In this document: piece after piece, positions 1 to 5,586 of the stretch
Position numbering within the stretch: the first letter of the stretch is position 1
How the letters are laid out: every line of letters starts with the position of its first letter
Source of the DNA: an uncultured Myxococcales bacterium
GTDB lineage: Bacteria > Myxococcota_A > UBA9042 > DTJE01
Direction of reading: 5' to 3'
DNA: 9,310 nt
Assembly (NCBI GenBank): GCA_937975765.1
Contig: CALJUR010000095.1
Coordinates: 1 to 9,310, forward strand
Position numbers and translations under genes: made by a program
The notes under the pieces: generated by a model
Databases searched by the model: none
What the model was told of the DNA's origin: nothing
The model's input: the letters and a program-made list of their open reading frames with translations, nothing else

Positions 1-19
1 ACGTGTGCTCTTCCGATCT
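1..19. other. Illumina TruSeq adapter remnant
   Basis: The first 19 bases, ACGTGTGCTCTTCCGATCT, equal the 3' end of the standard TruSeq Read 2 adapter. Genomic sequence starts at base 20. This is an untrimmed library artefact at a contig end, so the start-like GTG at position 5 is adapter and not a gene start. Confidence 0.96.
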
Positions 20-982
20 GACGGCGCCTGCAAGGTGCCCTGCGGCCGGACCGGCTTCGACAACGTGAAGATGACCAGTTCGTACAAGCCGATCGACGGG
101 TCGAAGGGGACCTTCTTCCTGCAGGTGCTGTCGGCCGAGGACACCCCGCTGGACGTGCTGACCCTGGACATCCGGCAGGCGTCCCCCTTCCAGGGCCCGC
201 TGGGCCCCGGCACGTACCCGTTCACCGCCAGCAAGTACTCGAAGTGCGACATCTGCATCCGGCTGGCCGAGGACTGCACGAACGAGGGGTGCGCGCGCCA
301 GTACCTGGCCACCGAGGGCGTGCTGGAGATCCAGGCGCTGGAGGGGGCCTCGGGACCGTTCACGGCGGTGCTGCGCGACGTGCTGTTCCGCGAGGCCATC
401 ATCGACATGGACTGGGCCTCCTACGTCCCGGCCGACGGCCGGACCTGGTGCATGGACGGCCACGAACTGGCCACGGACGACGTGCGGTTGGCGGTCCCGC
501 AGCCCGGGTGCGTGGCGGACAGCACCGACGTCCTGCTGGACCAGAACATCGGCGATTTCTCGCTGACGAACTGCAACGGCGAGTCGGTGTCGCTGCACTC
601 GCTGTGCGGCCAGGTCAAGGCGATGTGGCTGCTGCTGGTCACCGCCTGGTGCCCGGTCTGCAACGAGTACGCCCCGCAGGCGTACGAGAAGTACCAGGCG
701 TGGCGGGGGGACCTGGGCCTGTGGGTGATCCTGGGCGAGAACCGGGCCGGCAAGCCGCCCACGGCCCAGGACTGCCTGGCCTACGCGAACGCCCACGGCC
801 TGGACCCGGCGCTCACCTTCTTCGATCCGGGCTGGGAGACCACCGCGAACCACGTGTACCCGTACGGCTTCCAGGGCATCCCCTACGACATGGTCCTGGA
901 CGGGTCGAACATGGCCTACCTGTGGTCCACGGGCAACCGGGGCAACCTGGGCAGCGTGCTGGACAGCCTGCTGCGATACTGA
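20..982 (+). CDS. Thioredoxin-fold surface protein, 5' truncated
   Basis: This is the last 320 residues of a protein whose N-terminus is lost at the contig end. Visible residues about 10-150 form a Cys-containing domain (CDIC, then a Cys-rich turn and a GVLEIQAL strand). I associate it with secreted or lipid-anchored proteins of Myxococcota-type bacteria. Residues about 175-320 form a redoxin/thioredoxin-like domain. It has a WCPVC motif (Cys211 and Cys214 counted from base 20) after a hydrophobic strand, and a GIPYDMVLDG segment that supplies the usual cis-proline. The known role of this fold is thiol-disulfide exchange in the cell envelope. The substrate cannot be told, but envelope thiol reduction is needed for cytochrome c maturation, and a multihaem cytochrome lies next door. 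That link is inference. The gene converges on the cytochrome with 31 bp between them. A signal peptide would be expected in the missing part. Confidence 0.8.
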   Translation, partial: DGACKVPCGRTGFDNVKMTSSYKPIDGSKGTFFLQVLSAEDTPLDVLTLDIRQASPFQGPLGPGTYPFTASKYSKCDICIRLAEDCTNEGCARQYLATEGVLEIQALEGASGPFTAVLRDVLFREAIIDMDWASYVPADGRTWCMDGHELATDDVRLAVPQPGCVADSTDVLLDQNIGDFSLTNCNGESVSLHSLCGQVKAMWLLLVTAWCPVCNEYAPQAYEKYQAWRGDLGLWVILGENRAGKPPTAQDCLAYANAHGLDPALTFFDPGWETTANHVYPYGFQGIPYDMVLDGSNMAYLWSTGNRGNLGSVLDSLLRY

Positions 983-1013
983 GCCCGGGACGGGCCGCCG
1001 CGACCGGACCGCC
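983..1013. other. Short convergent intergenic gap
   Basis: These 31 GC-rich bases separate two convergent genes. I see no clear hairpin followed by a T tract, so termination here is either factor-dependent or within the flanking genes. Confidence 0.5.
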
Positions 1014-2711
1014 TCACGAACCGGGCGGCACCGCCACTACCACCGACGCGTTCGCGTCCTCCTCGCCGGGCGGCAGGTCCGCCGGTCCCAGGAACAGGTC
1101 CCGCCGGCCATGGCAGGACGTCGTGCAGTCCCCGGCCTGGTCCGTCCGCAGCCGGATGGTGTGGGGGGTGGACAGGACCCAGGTGGGCGCCGCCCCGAAC
1201 GCCGGCAGCGGATCCTGGCCGTAATACGAGAACGTCGCCGGCGCGGCGGGGACGTGCCGCAGGGTCACGAACCGCTGCGGGTGCAGGGCGTCCCGGCGGG
1301 GGTTGTATCCGATCTTCAGCCCCAGCATGGACACGTGGTCGGGGGGGTTGACCTCGGACTGGGGCAGGCCCTGCGCCGACACCGAGACGTGGCAGTCGTT
1401 GCAGTGCTTGTAAGGTGCGGCGTGGCAGACCTGGCACGACACGGTCAGGTCCCCGTCCCCGTCCCGGTGCGGCTGGTGGAAGGGCTGCTGGCGGAAGGAC
1501 GCGTCGTCCGGGTGGCATTCCTGGCAGGAAGGGGCGGTGGGCACCTGGTAGCGGTGCGTCAGGTCCGACGCCCCCGTGCCGTGCATCTCGGCCCCGTCGT
1601 GGCAGTCCGTGCACTGCATCCCCTGGCCGCTATGGAGGTCGGCCGGGATGCCGGCGTTCTGGCCCCGGTACTCCTTCATCACGCGGGTTCCGTGGCAGCC
1701 GGTGCAGGTCAGCACGTTCGGGGGGGAACGGACGAAGGCGTGGGACTCCAGCAGGCCGCCGCCGGCGTTGGCAGGGCTGCTGACGTGGCACTGGCCGCAA
1801 CTGGCGTGGCAGGTCCCGCAGTGGGCCCGGTAGGCCGCGTCCAGGTTCCCGGCCAGGGGGCCGCCGGCCCGCACCTCGACGGCGTGCCGCTTGCCCGCCT
1901 CGGTGGCGTGCAGGCTGCGCACGTGGTCCGCGACGATGCCGGGGTGGCACGGGCCGCAGGTCTCCTGCGGGCGGGTCTGGCTGGGGTCGGGATGCAGCCC
2001 GGCGTGCGCGGCCTTCCGGGTGGTCCCGGCCGGGTCGCCGCCGTGGCAGGTCGTGCACGCCATGCCGCCGTGCAGCCGGTCCTTCGAGAAAGAGGCGGGA
2101 ACGAACACCTTCTCCTGTACCGGAGCCTCCGGTACGGAGCCGCCTCAACACTCTCCCAGGTGGACTCCCTCCGGGGGAACGGGCAGCGGATCAGCGGCCA
2201 GGTCCGCCAGCAGCAGCGCGGTGTCCGCGTGGCAGGTGCGGCACGAATCCGCGACCTCGGCGTCCAGTTCCAGCGTCACCTGGACCTGCTGGCCGTCCGC
2301 GACGGTGACCTGTCGCGGCGTCCCGGGCCGGTATCCCTCCCGGCTGGCCGCCAGCGTGTAGGTGCCGGGGGCCACCGGGTCGAAGCGGAAGGCGCCCGCG
2401 TCGTCGGTCAGGGCCTCGTCGTCCCCGGGGGACAGCACCACCCGGGCCTGCGCCAGGACGGGCCCGCCGCCCGATTCCCGCACGAGTCCGGCGACGGAGC
2501 CGGGTACCGGGCCCACCTCCGTCCCCGCGTCCGTTCCCGCGTCCGCCGCGTCGGCGTCCCCGGGGGCCGCGTCGGGAAGCGCATCCGGGGCCGCGTCGTG
2601 CGATGCGAGGTCCCGCCCTCCTTCCCCGGAAGCGCCGCCGCAGGACAGGGAGGCCCCCGCCAGGCCGGTCGCCCACAGGACCCCGATCGCCGCCAGGAAC
2701 CGCGACTGCAT
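1014..2711 (-). CDS. Selenocysteine-containing multihaem cytochrome c lipoprotein
   Basis: I read this as one 565-residue protein with the in-frame TGA at 2147-2145 translated as Sec189. ATG 2711 is preceded by a strong GGGAGGAGG site. Residues 1-23 are a signal peptide and Cys24 (SLSC) is a somewhat atypical lipobox. An Asp/Ala-rich linker follows, then a carboxypeptidase-regulatory-like beta domain (about 70-150). The haem sites are CRTCH at 157-161, nine more CXXCH from Cys219 onward, and a final CX3CH (CTTSCH, 529-534). Cys188-Sec189 sit side by side in GECUGG. The family role is electron transfer at the outer membrane or periplasm, with haems attached after Sec-dependent export. The second half has no signal peptide, and its GTG at 2108 is only 3 nt from an AGGAG, so it is unlikely to be a separate gene. 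A nonsense mutation is the main alternative, but the SECIS-like hairpin argues against it. Electron donor and acceptor are unknown. Confidence 0.8.
2112..2139 (-). promoter_or_regulatory. Bacterial SECIS element (predicted)
   Basis: Starting 5 nt after the TGA on the minus strand, CTCC pairs with GGAG and GTACCGG pairs perfectly with CCGGTAC, around a five-base loop AGGCT. One A (2116) is bulged on the 3' side. The loop begins 17 nt after the TGA and its second and third bases are GG. That matches the known bacterial SECIS rules: a stem-loop just 3' of UGA, within the coding sequence, with G in the first loop positions and the loop about 16-37 nt away, bound by SelB. E. coli fdhF has a comparable geometry. 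Confidence 0.75.
2145..2147 (-). other. In-frame TGA, predicted selenocysteine codon
   Basis: On the minus strand the reading runs CTG GGA GAG TGT TGA GGC GGC. Frame is kept on both sides (the start at 2711 and the downstream coding frame agree modulo 3), and cytochrome-like sequence continues directly after it. The preceding codon is Cys, giving a Cys-Sec pair that could form a redox-active selenenylsulfide. Confidence 0.78.
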
Positions 2712-2829
2712 GCCCCGCCTCCTCCCGTCGCCGCCGCAATGCTACCCCGGATTCGTCGCCGGCACACCCTGCCGCCGGGGATCCTCGATCCGGGCCCGTC
2801 CCTTTGTTGCCGCTCGTCGCAATCCACAC
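2712..2829. promoter_or_regulatory. Upstream region of the cytochrome gene
   Basis: This stretch holds the ribosome binding site of the cytochrome gene (GGGAGGAGG, minus strand, 2726-2718) and a weak -10-like TAGCAT (2744-2739) without a convincing -35. A small inverted repeat, GGATC-CTC-GATCC, lies at 2779-2791. No coding function is seen. The cytochrome promoter is likely here but cannot be fixed from sequence. Confidence 0.4.
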
Positions 2830-3051
2830 CTGCTGCTGCTGAAGGCGCGTGTCGACGTGGTCCCGGTGACCCCGGAACACGCGGCCCTGGGGCGCGACGC
2901 CTACGTCCGGTACGGCAAGGGCCGCCACCCGGCCGGGCTGAACCTCGGCGACTGCTTCGCCTACGCCCTCGCCCGCGCCTCCGGCGAACCCCTCCTGTAC
3001 AAGGGCCAGGACTTCGTCCGGACCGACGTGGCCGGCGTGGACCGGGTCTGA
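2830..3051 (+). pseudogene. VapC-type PIN toxin, C-terminal remnant
   Basis: The reading frame ending at TGA 3049-3051 gives the typical C-terminal half of a VapC ribonuclease. It has VVPVTPEHA, then GKGRHPAGLNLGDCFAYALA carrying an acidic active-site residue, and GEPLLYKGQDFVRTDV with the final acidic cluster. The first half is missing, including the start and the first catalytic Asp (normally VLDTSA), and no plausible start codon or ribosome binding site lies at the break. No VapB antitoxin precedes it. It is probably a 5'-deleted toxin gene, non-functional, with the deletion next to the upstream region of the divergent cytochrome gene. The 5' limit of homology is approximate. Confidence 0.8.
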
Positions 3052-3128
3052 CCGGGTCGCTTCCGCTTCGCGACTGCAGGATTGCCGGGCTCTGAAACAG
3101 CCCCTCGATTCTCGCGATCCACCGTCGT

Positions 3129-3182
3129 GGCACGCCCCAGACGTGCCGTTTGACGCCCTCCAGTGGGTAATGTTATGTATTA
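3129..3182 (+). promoter_or_regulatory. Putative promoter/operator of the BrnT-type module
   Basis: A palindrome GGCACG-N7-CGTGCC (3129-3134 with 3142-3147) sits just upstream of a -35-like TTGACG (3150-3155). An AT-rich patch follows, with TATGTA (3174-3179) at 18-bp spacing as a weak -10. Autorepression by the antitoxin is usual in these modules, so the palindrome is an operator candidate. This is inference. Confidence 0.35.
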
Positions 3183-3204
3183 CTTCAGGCGCCGGAGGTT
3201 GCCG

Positions 3205-3486
3205 GTGAGGATCCAGGACTTCGAGTGGGACGAAGGCAACGAGCTGCACCTGGCATTGGGGTACGGCATCGAGCCGGGCGAGGCCGAGGAGGTGTTCGTC
3301 GTGTCGCCCCTGTTCCGGAAGACGAAGCGGGGGCACTACGCCGTGTTCGGCCCGGCGATGTCCGGCCGGCTGCTGGTCATCGTGTTCCAGGTGAACGACC
3401 ACGGCGGCGTGCGGCCGATCACGGGCTGGGACATGACGACCGCGGAGCGCCGCTACTTCCAGGCGCACCGGGGAGGACGACGATGA
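3205..3486 (+). CDS. brnT: BrnT-family ribonuclease toxin
   Basis: This 93-residue protein fits the size and pattern of BrnT toxins: an N-terminal FEWDE segment, an EAEEVF turn, a central strand pair (GHYAVFGPAMSGRLLVIVFQV) and a C-terminal VRPITGWDMTTAERRYF, where BrnT proteins carry the conserved arginine and DMT..E(R)R(R)Y. BrnT toxins adopt a RelE-like fold and cleave RNA. The start is GTG 3205, because GGAGG at 3194-3198 lies 6 nt before it and the protein then starts close to FEWD like family members. An upstream ATG at 3175 would add ten Arg-rich residues and lacks such a site. Its stop overlaps the antitoxin start as ATGA, so the two are translationally coupled. BrnT identity is by pattern recall. 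Confidence 0.75.
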   Translation: MRIQDFEWDEGNELHLALGYGIEPGEAEEVFVVSPLFRKTKRGHYAVFGPAMSGRLLVIVFQVNDHGGVRPITGWDMTTAERRYFQAHRGGRR

Positions 3487-3770
3487 AGAAGCCGACGAAG
3501 AAGGTCGAGGACCTTGCGGCCCTTTACGACCGCGAGGGCGTGCTGGGGCAGATCGAGGAGGGACCGGTCGAGTTCGCGCTGGACGAGGAGCTCCGCCGGC
3601 AGATCCTGAAGGGCGTGCGCCGCCGCAGGCTGAAGAACGTGTCCATCAAGCTGGACGCGGCGCAGATCGTCGCCCTGCACAAGATCGCCACGCAGAAGGC
3701 GATCCCCTACCAGACGCTGATCCGGTCGTGGCTGGCGGAGGGGATCCGTCGCGAACTGATGCCCCGCTGA
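3483..3770 (+). CDS. CopG/BrnA-type ribbon-helix-helix antitoxin
   Basis: This 95-residue protein starts at ATG 3483 inside the last codons of the BrnT-type toxin gene (4-nt ATGA overlap). Residues 1-45 are charged and likely form the toxin-binding or flexible part. Residues 51-92 form a ribbon-helix-helix DNA-binding unit: a short strand KNVSIKLD, then helices with AQIVALHKIATQKAIPYQTLIRSWLAEGIRREL. That pattern is typical of the CopG-like antitoxins found next to BrnT and similar toxins. It should neutralise the toxin and repress the operon by binding upstream, possibly at the palindrome at 3129-3147. Toxin-first gene order is normal for brnTA. Whether it belongs to BrnA proper or to the broader CopG antitoxin family cannot be settled here. 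Confidence 0.78.
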   Translation: MKKPTKKVEDLAALYDREGVLGQIEEGPVEFALDEELRRQILKGVRRRRLKNVSIKLDAAQIVALHKIATQKAIPYQTLIRSWLAEGIRRELMPR

Positions 3771-3883
3771 CGCGCCTCCCCGTCGATTCACCACACCCCA
3801 TCGCCCCCGCCTTCGCGCCCCGGCGTACAATGCCCCCGTCGCGTCCGGGGACGGGCCCCGGACCCGCGGGAAAGGAGCCGCCC
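3771..3883 (+). promoter_or_regulatory. Leader region of the cyclophilin gene
   Basis: A -10-like TACAAT lies at 3826-3831 in otherwise very GC-rich DNA, without a clear -35. Just downstream is a perfect 8-bp inverted repeat, GTCCGGGG-ACGGG-CCCCGGAC (3843-3863). The ribosome binding site AAAGGAG is at 3871-3877. The hairpin would lie in the 5' untranslated RNA, 20 nt before the start codon. Confidence 0.4.
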
Positions 3884-4453
3884 ATGAGGACCCCGTTCGT
3901 GTTCGCGATCGTCGTGTCGATGCTGGCGATGTCCGCGCCGGCGCTGGCCAAGGGCGCCAAGGCCAAGGCGAAGAACCCCGTCGTCACGATCGAGACGACG
4001 CTGGGCACCATCGAGATGGAGCTGTACCCCGACAAGGCGCCGAAGACCGTCGAGAACTTCGTCACGCTGGCGAAGAAGGGCTTCTACGACGGCACGCTGT
4101 TCCACCGCGTGGTCCCCGGCTTCGTCATCCAGGGCGGCGACCCGCTGACGAAGGATCCGTCCAAGAAGGCGCGCTGGGGCAGCGGCGGCCCCGGCAGGGA
4201 GTTCAAGGACGAGCCGGTGAAGGGCGAGTACATCAAGGGCGCGGTGGCGATGGCGAATTCCGGCCCCAACACCAACGGCAGCCAGTTCTTCATCTGCGCC
4301 GAGAGCCTGTACGGCAAGCTGCCCAAGAAGTACAACCTGTTCGGCCAGGTCACGAAGGGCATGGACGTCGTCGCGAAAATCGTCGCCCAGCCCCGCGACG
4401 CCAACGACTGCCCCCGCACGAACGTCGTGATGCAGAAGGTCACCGTGAAGTAG
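3884..4453 (+). CDS. Periplasmic cyclophilin-type peptidyl-prolyl isomerase
   Basis: This 189-residue cyclophilin catalyses cis-trans isomerisation of prolyl bonds and so helps proteins fold. A signal peptide (residues 1-22, hydrophobic core, ALA before Lys23) and a Lys-rich linker suggest export to the periplasm, like E. coli PpiA. The catalytic domain (about 33-187) shows FHRVVPGFVIQGGD with Arg75, Phe80 and Gln83 at the active-site positions, and MAN..PNTNGSQFFI (about 123-137) with the Gln-Phe pair. The tryptophan that makes eukaryotic cyclophilins cyclosporin-sensitive is absent (YNLFGQV), which is common in bacteria. ATG 3884 is chosen because AAAGGAG lies 6 nt before it and it gives a clean signal peptide. 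It has no functional link to the flanking toxin genes that I can see. Confidence 0.93.
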   Translation: MRTPFVFAIVVSMLAMSAPALAKGAKAKAKNPVVTIETTLGTIEMELYPDKAPKTVENFVTLAKKGFYDGTLFHRVVPGFVIQGGDPLTKDPSKKARWGSGGPGREFKDEPVKGEYIKGAVAMANSGPNTNGSQFFICAESLYGKLPKKYNLFGQVTKGMDVVAKIVAQPRDANDCPRTNVVMQKVTVK

Positions 4454-4480
4454 CGGCGGCGCCGCGCCCCCCGGCCGCCG
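4454..4480 (+). terminator. Possible GC hairpin after the cyclophilin gene
   Basis: CGGCGGC (4454-4460) can pair with GCCGCCG (4474-4480) directly after the stop codon. No T tract follows, so intrinsic termination is doubtful. Confidence 0.3.
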
Positions 4481-4483
4481 GCG

Positions 4484-4605
4484 GGCTCATGAACACTAAT
4501 TCTATCAACGAATACGATATATACCGAGTCATGAACCATCCCGTTGTACACAACTGTTTACACAAGCCTTCGCAAGTCCTACCTTCGTGACGGGAGGTGA
4601 GGGCG
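4484..4605 (+). promoter_or_regulatory. AT-rich promoter/operator of the Phd-like/PIN module
   Basis: This patch is far more AT-rich than its surroundings. TCATGAAC, which contains the palindrome TCATGA, occurs at 4487-4494 and again at 4529-4536, exactly 42 bp apart (about four helical turns). The two copies flank a TATATA (4518-4523). A further palindrome, GTTGT-AC-ACAAC, lies at 4543-4554. Paired sites around a -10-like element before a toxin-antitoxin operon suggest autoregulatory operators. No good -35 is seen. The ribosome binding site GGAGG is at 4593-4597. Confidence 0.45.
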
Positions 4606-4872
4606 ATGCGGGTGGCTGGAATCCGGGAGATCCGGGAAAACCTGGCGACGTACTTCGGTGGCAACGAGCCCGTCCTCGTCATGAAGCACGGCAAGACCTC
4701 CGGCCTGTACCTGCCGCTGGACGATCCGGACCACGTCCCGACCGATCTCCGTCGCGAGATGTGCCGCGTGCTGGGGAAGTACCTGGACGCGATGCTGAAG
4801 GCCCAGGGTGTCACCGAGGAAGCGGTCCAGGAGGACTTCGATGCCCATCGCCGCCGTCGTCGCGGACGCTAA
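4606..4872 (+). CDS. Phd/YefM-like antitoxin
   Basis: This 88-residue protein has an N-terminal part (VAGIREIRENLATYFGGNEPVLVMKHGKTSGLYLPL) that follows the Phd/YefM antitoxin pattern: a short strand, a helix with the REN-L core, then a strand pair ending in HGK and a hydrophobic strand. The C-terminal part is helical and ends in a run of arginines, where Phd-like antitoxins normally wrap the toxin. ATG 4606 is preferred over GTG 4597, because GGAGG lies 8 nt before the ATG whereas the GTG overlaps it. The gene overlaps the PIN gene by 32 nt, so the two are co-translated. It should block the nuclease and repress the AT-rich promoter upstream. Confidence 0.75.
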   Translation: MRVAGIREIRENLATYFGGNEPVLVMKHGKTSGLYLPLDDPDHVPTDLRREMCRVLGKYLDAMLKAQGVTEEAVQEDFDAHRRRRRGR

Positions 4873-5251
4873 CGTCCTGCTGTCGGCGGTGATCGGCAAG
4901 GCCGCCCTGCGCGTGATCGCCGGGTTCGGTGTCGAGGTCCACGTCGCCCGTTTCAACGCGGACGAAGTGGCCGAGTACCTGCCGCTGATGGCCGCGAAGT
5001 ACCGGCTGCCCCCGGAGGTCGTCCAACTCCAGTGGCGGCTGCTCCCGATGCACGTGCACGCCCCGGCCGACTACCGGCGCCACCTCGCCCGCGCCCGGCG
5101 GGACCTCCGCGACCGGAATCCGGACGACGCGCACCCGCTGGCACTGGCCCGGGCGCTCGGGCTGCCACTGTGGACGAACGATCGCGATCTCGACGGCCAC
5201 GGGGTCGAGCGCTGGCCGACGGCCCGGCTGTTGAAGGAACTGGAGGGGTGA
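4841..5251 (+). CDS. PIN-domain ribonuclease toxin
   Basis: This 136-residue PIN-domain protein has acidic residues at the expected places: Asp9 in VVADANVLLSA, Glu42 or Glu45 in DEVAEY, Asp95/Asp96 in NPDDAHPLALA, and Asp114/Asp116 in LWTNDRDLDG. PIN toxins bind Mg2+ or Mn2+ through these residues and cut RNA, often tRNA or rRNA. The ATG at 4841 has GAGGA about 5 nt upstream and lies inside the end of the antitoxin gene. The N-terminal VADANVLLSA and the DDAHPLALARALG block place it in the broad PIN group paired with Phd-like antitoxins and not in the VapC subgroup of the 2830-3051 remnant. All catalytic positions are present, so it looks intact. Confidence 0.82.
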   Translation: MPIAAVVADANVLLSAVIGKAALRVIAGFGVEVHVARFNADEVAEYLPLMAAKYRLPPEVVQLQWRLLPMHVHAPADYRRHLARARRDLRDRNPDDAHPLALARALGLPLWTNDRDLDGHGVERWPTARLLKELEG

Positions 5252-5318
5252 CCGGTGGGAAGCCGATCGTCGTTCGCTCACGGAGACCGCGGTCCAGACC
5301 GCCTGCGCCCGGATACGA

Positions 5319-5345
5319 AAAAGCCCCGGCATCATCGGGGCTTTT
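5319..5345. terminator. Bidirectional intrinsic terminator, copy 1
   Basis: AAAAGCCCCG (5319-5328) pairs perfectly with CGGGGCTTTT (5336-5345) around a 7-nt loop. The A and T runs allow termination in both directions. On the minus strand it follows the tRNA-Gly fragment and the UPF0175/PIN operon. On the plus strand it follows the Phd-like/PIN operon. Confidence 0.85.
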
Positions 5346-5348
5346 CCA

Positions 5349-5394
5349 TGGAACGGGAGACGAGATTCGAGCTCGCGACGTCGGCCTTGGCAAG
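5349..5394 (-). pseudogene. tRNA-Gly(GCC) 3' fragment, copy 1
   Basis: Read on the minus strand this is the 3' part of tRNA-Gly: anticodon loop TTGCCAA (anticodon GCC at 5391-5389), a T arm GCGAG-CTCGAAT-CTCGT, and acceptor CTCCCGT with TCCA. The first T-loop base is C instead of T and the anticodon stem no longer pairs well. The 5' half (acceptor strand, D arm) is absent, so it cannot be a working tRNA. It is best read as an integration scar. Confidence 0.8.
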
Positions 5395-5586
5395 ACTGCC
5401 AAGGGGAAGCAGCCGGCGGCGGCTCTGGGTTTGCAAGTGGGAGAATAGTGACTTACAGGATGGCGAGCGTCACGGACCGTCAGCCGCCGTCCCCTGCGTC
5501 ACGCTTCCAATCGGGTCGAAATCGGGACCCGGAGTGCAACCCCGTTTCCGACTTCACTCAGATCGCCCGGTTTCGACGGACCCCGA

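Larger units (their letters stand above)
5252..5586. other. Non-coding stretch with terminator and tRNA scar
   Basis: No gene is supported between the two PIN modules. The stretch holds the terminator hairpin and tRNA-Gly fragment listed separately. It also has an imperfect inverted repeat of 12 bp (GTCGAAATCGGG at 5515-5526 against CCCGGTTTCGAC at 5566-5577, 11 of 12 matching or 12 with a G-U pair) just downstream of the minus-strand PIN gene. The remainder (5400-5510) has no recognisable content. Confidence 0.5.

Noticed and set aside
244..1224. Plus-strand 326-codon frame overlapping the thioredoxin-like gene
   Set aside because: It is an alternative frame of the thioredoxin-like gene and then antisense of the cytochrome gene, Arg/Gly/Pro-rich, without any motif.
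1014..2108. Second half of the cytochrome as an independent gene from GTG 2108
   Set aside because: It has no signal peptide, which c-type cytochromes need, an AGGAG only 3 nt from the GTG, and the same frame as the upstream half with a SECIS-like hairpin in between.
2739..2767. Promoter for the cytochrome gene from TAGCAT
   Set aside because: No -35 with more than two or three matches lies at a suitable distance, so I cannot support a specific promoter.
1110..3095. Long plus-strand open frame of 661 codons
   Set aside because: It is the shadow of the minus-strand cytochrome in GC-rich DNA. It is Arg/Gly/Val-rich, has no recognisable domain, and the opposite strand carries the CXXCH motifs and codon pattern of a real gene.
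5349..5440. Complete tRNA-Gly gene at the first repeat
   Set aside because: No D arm or 5' acceptor strand could be found to the right on the minus strand, and the anticodon stem does not pair properly.
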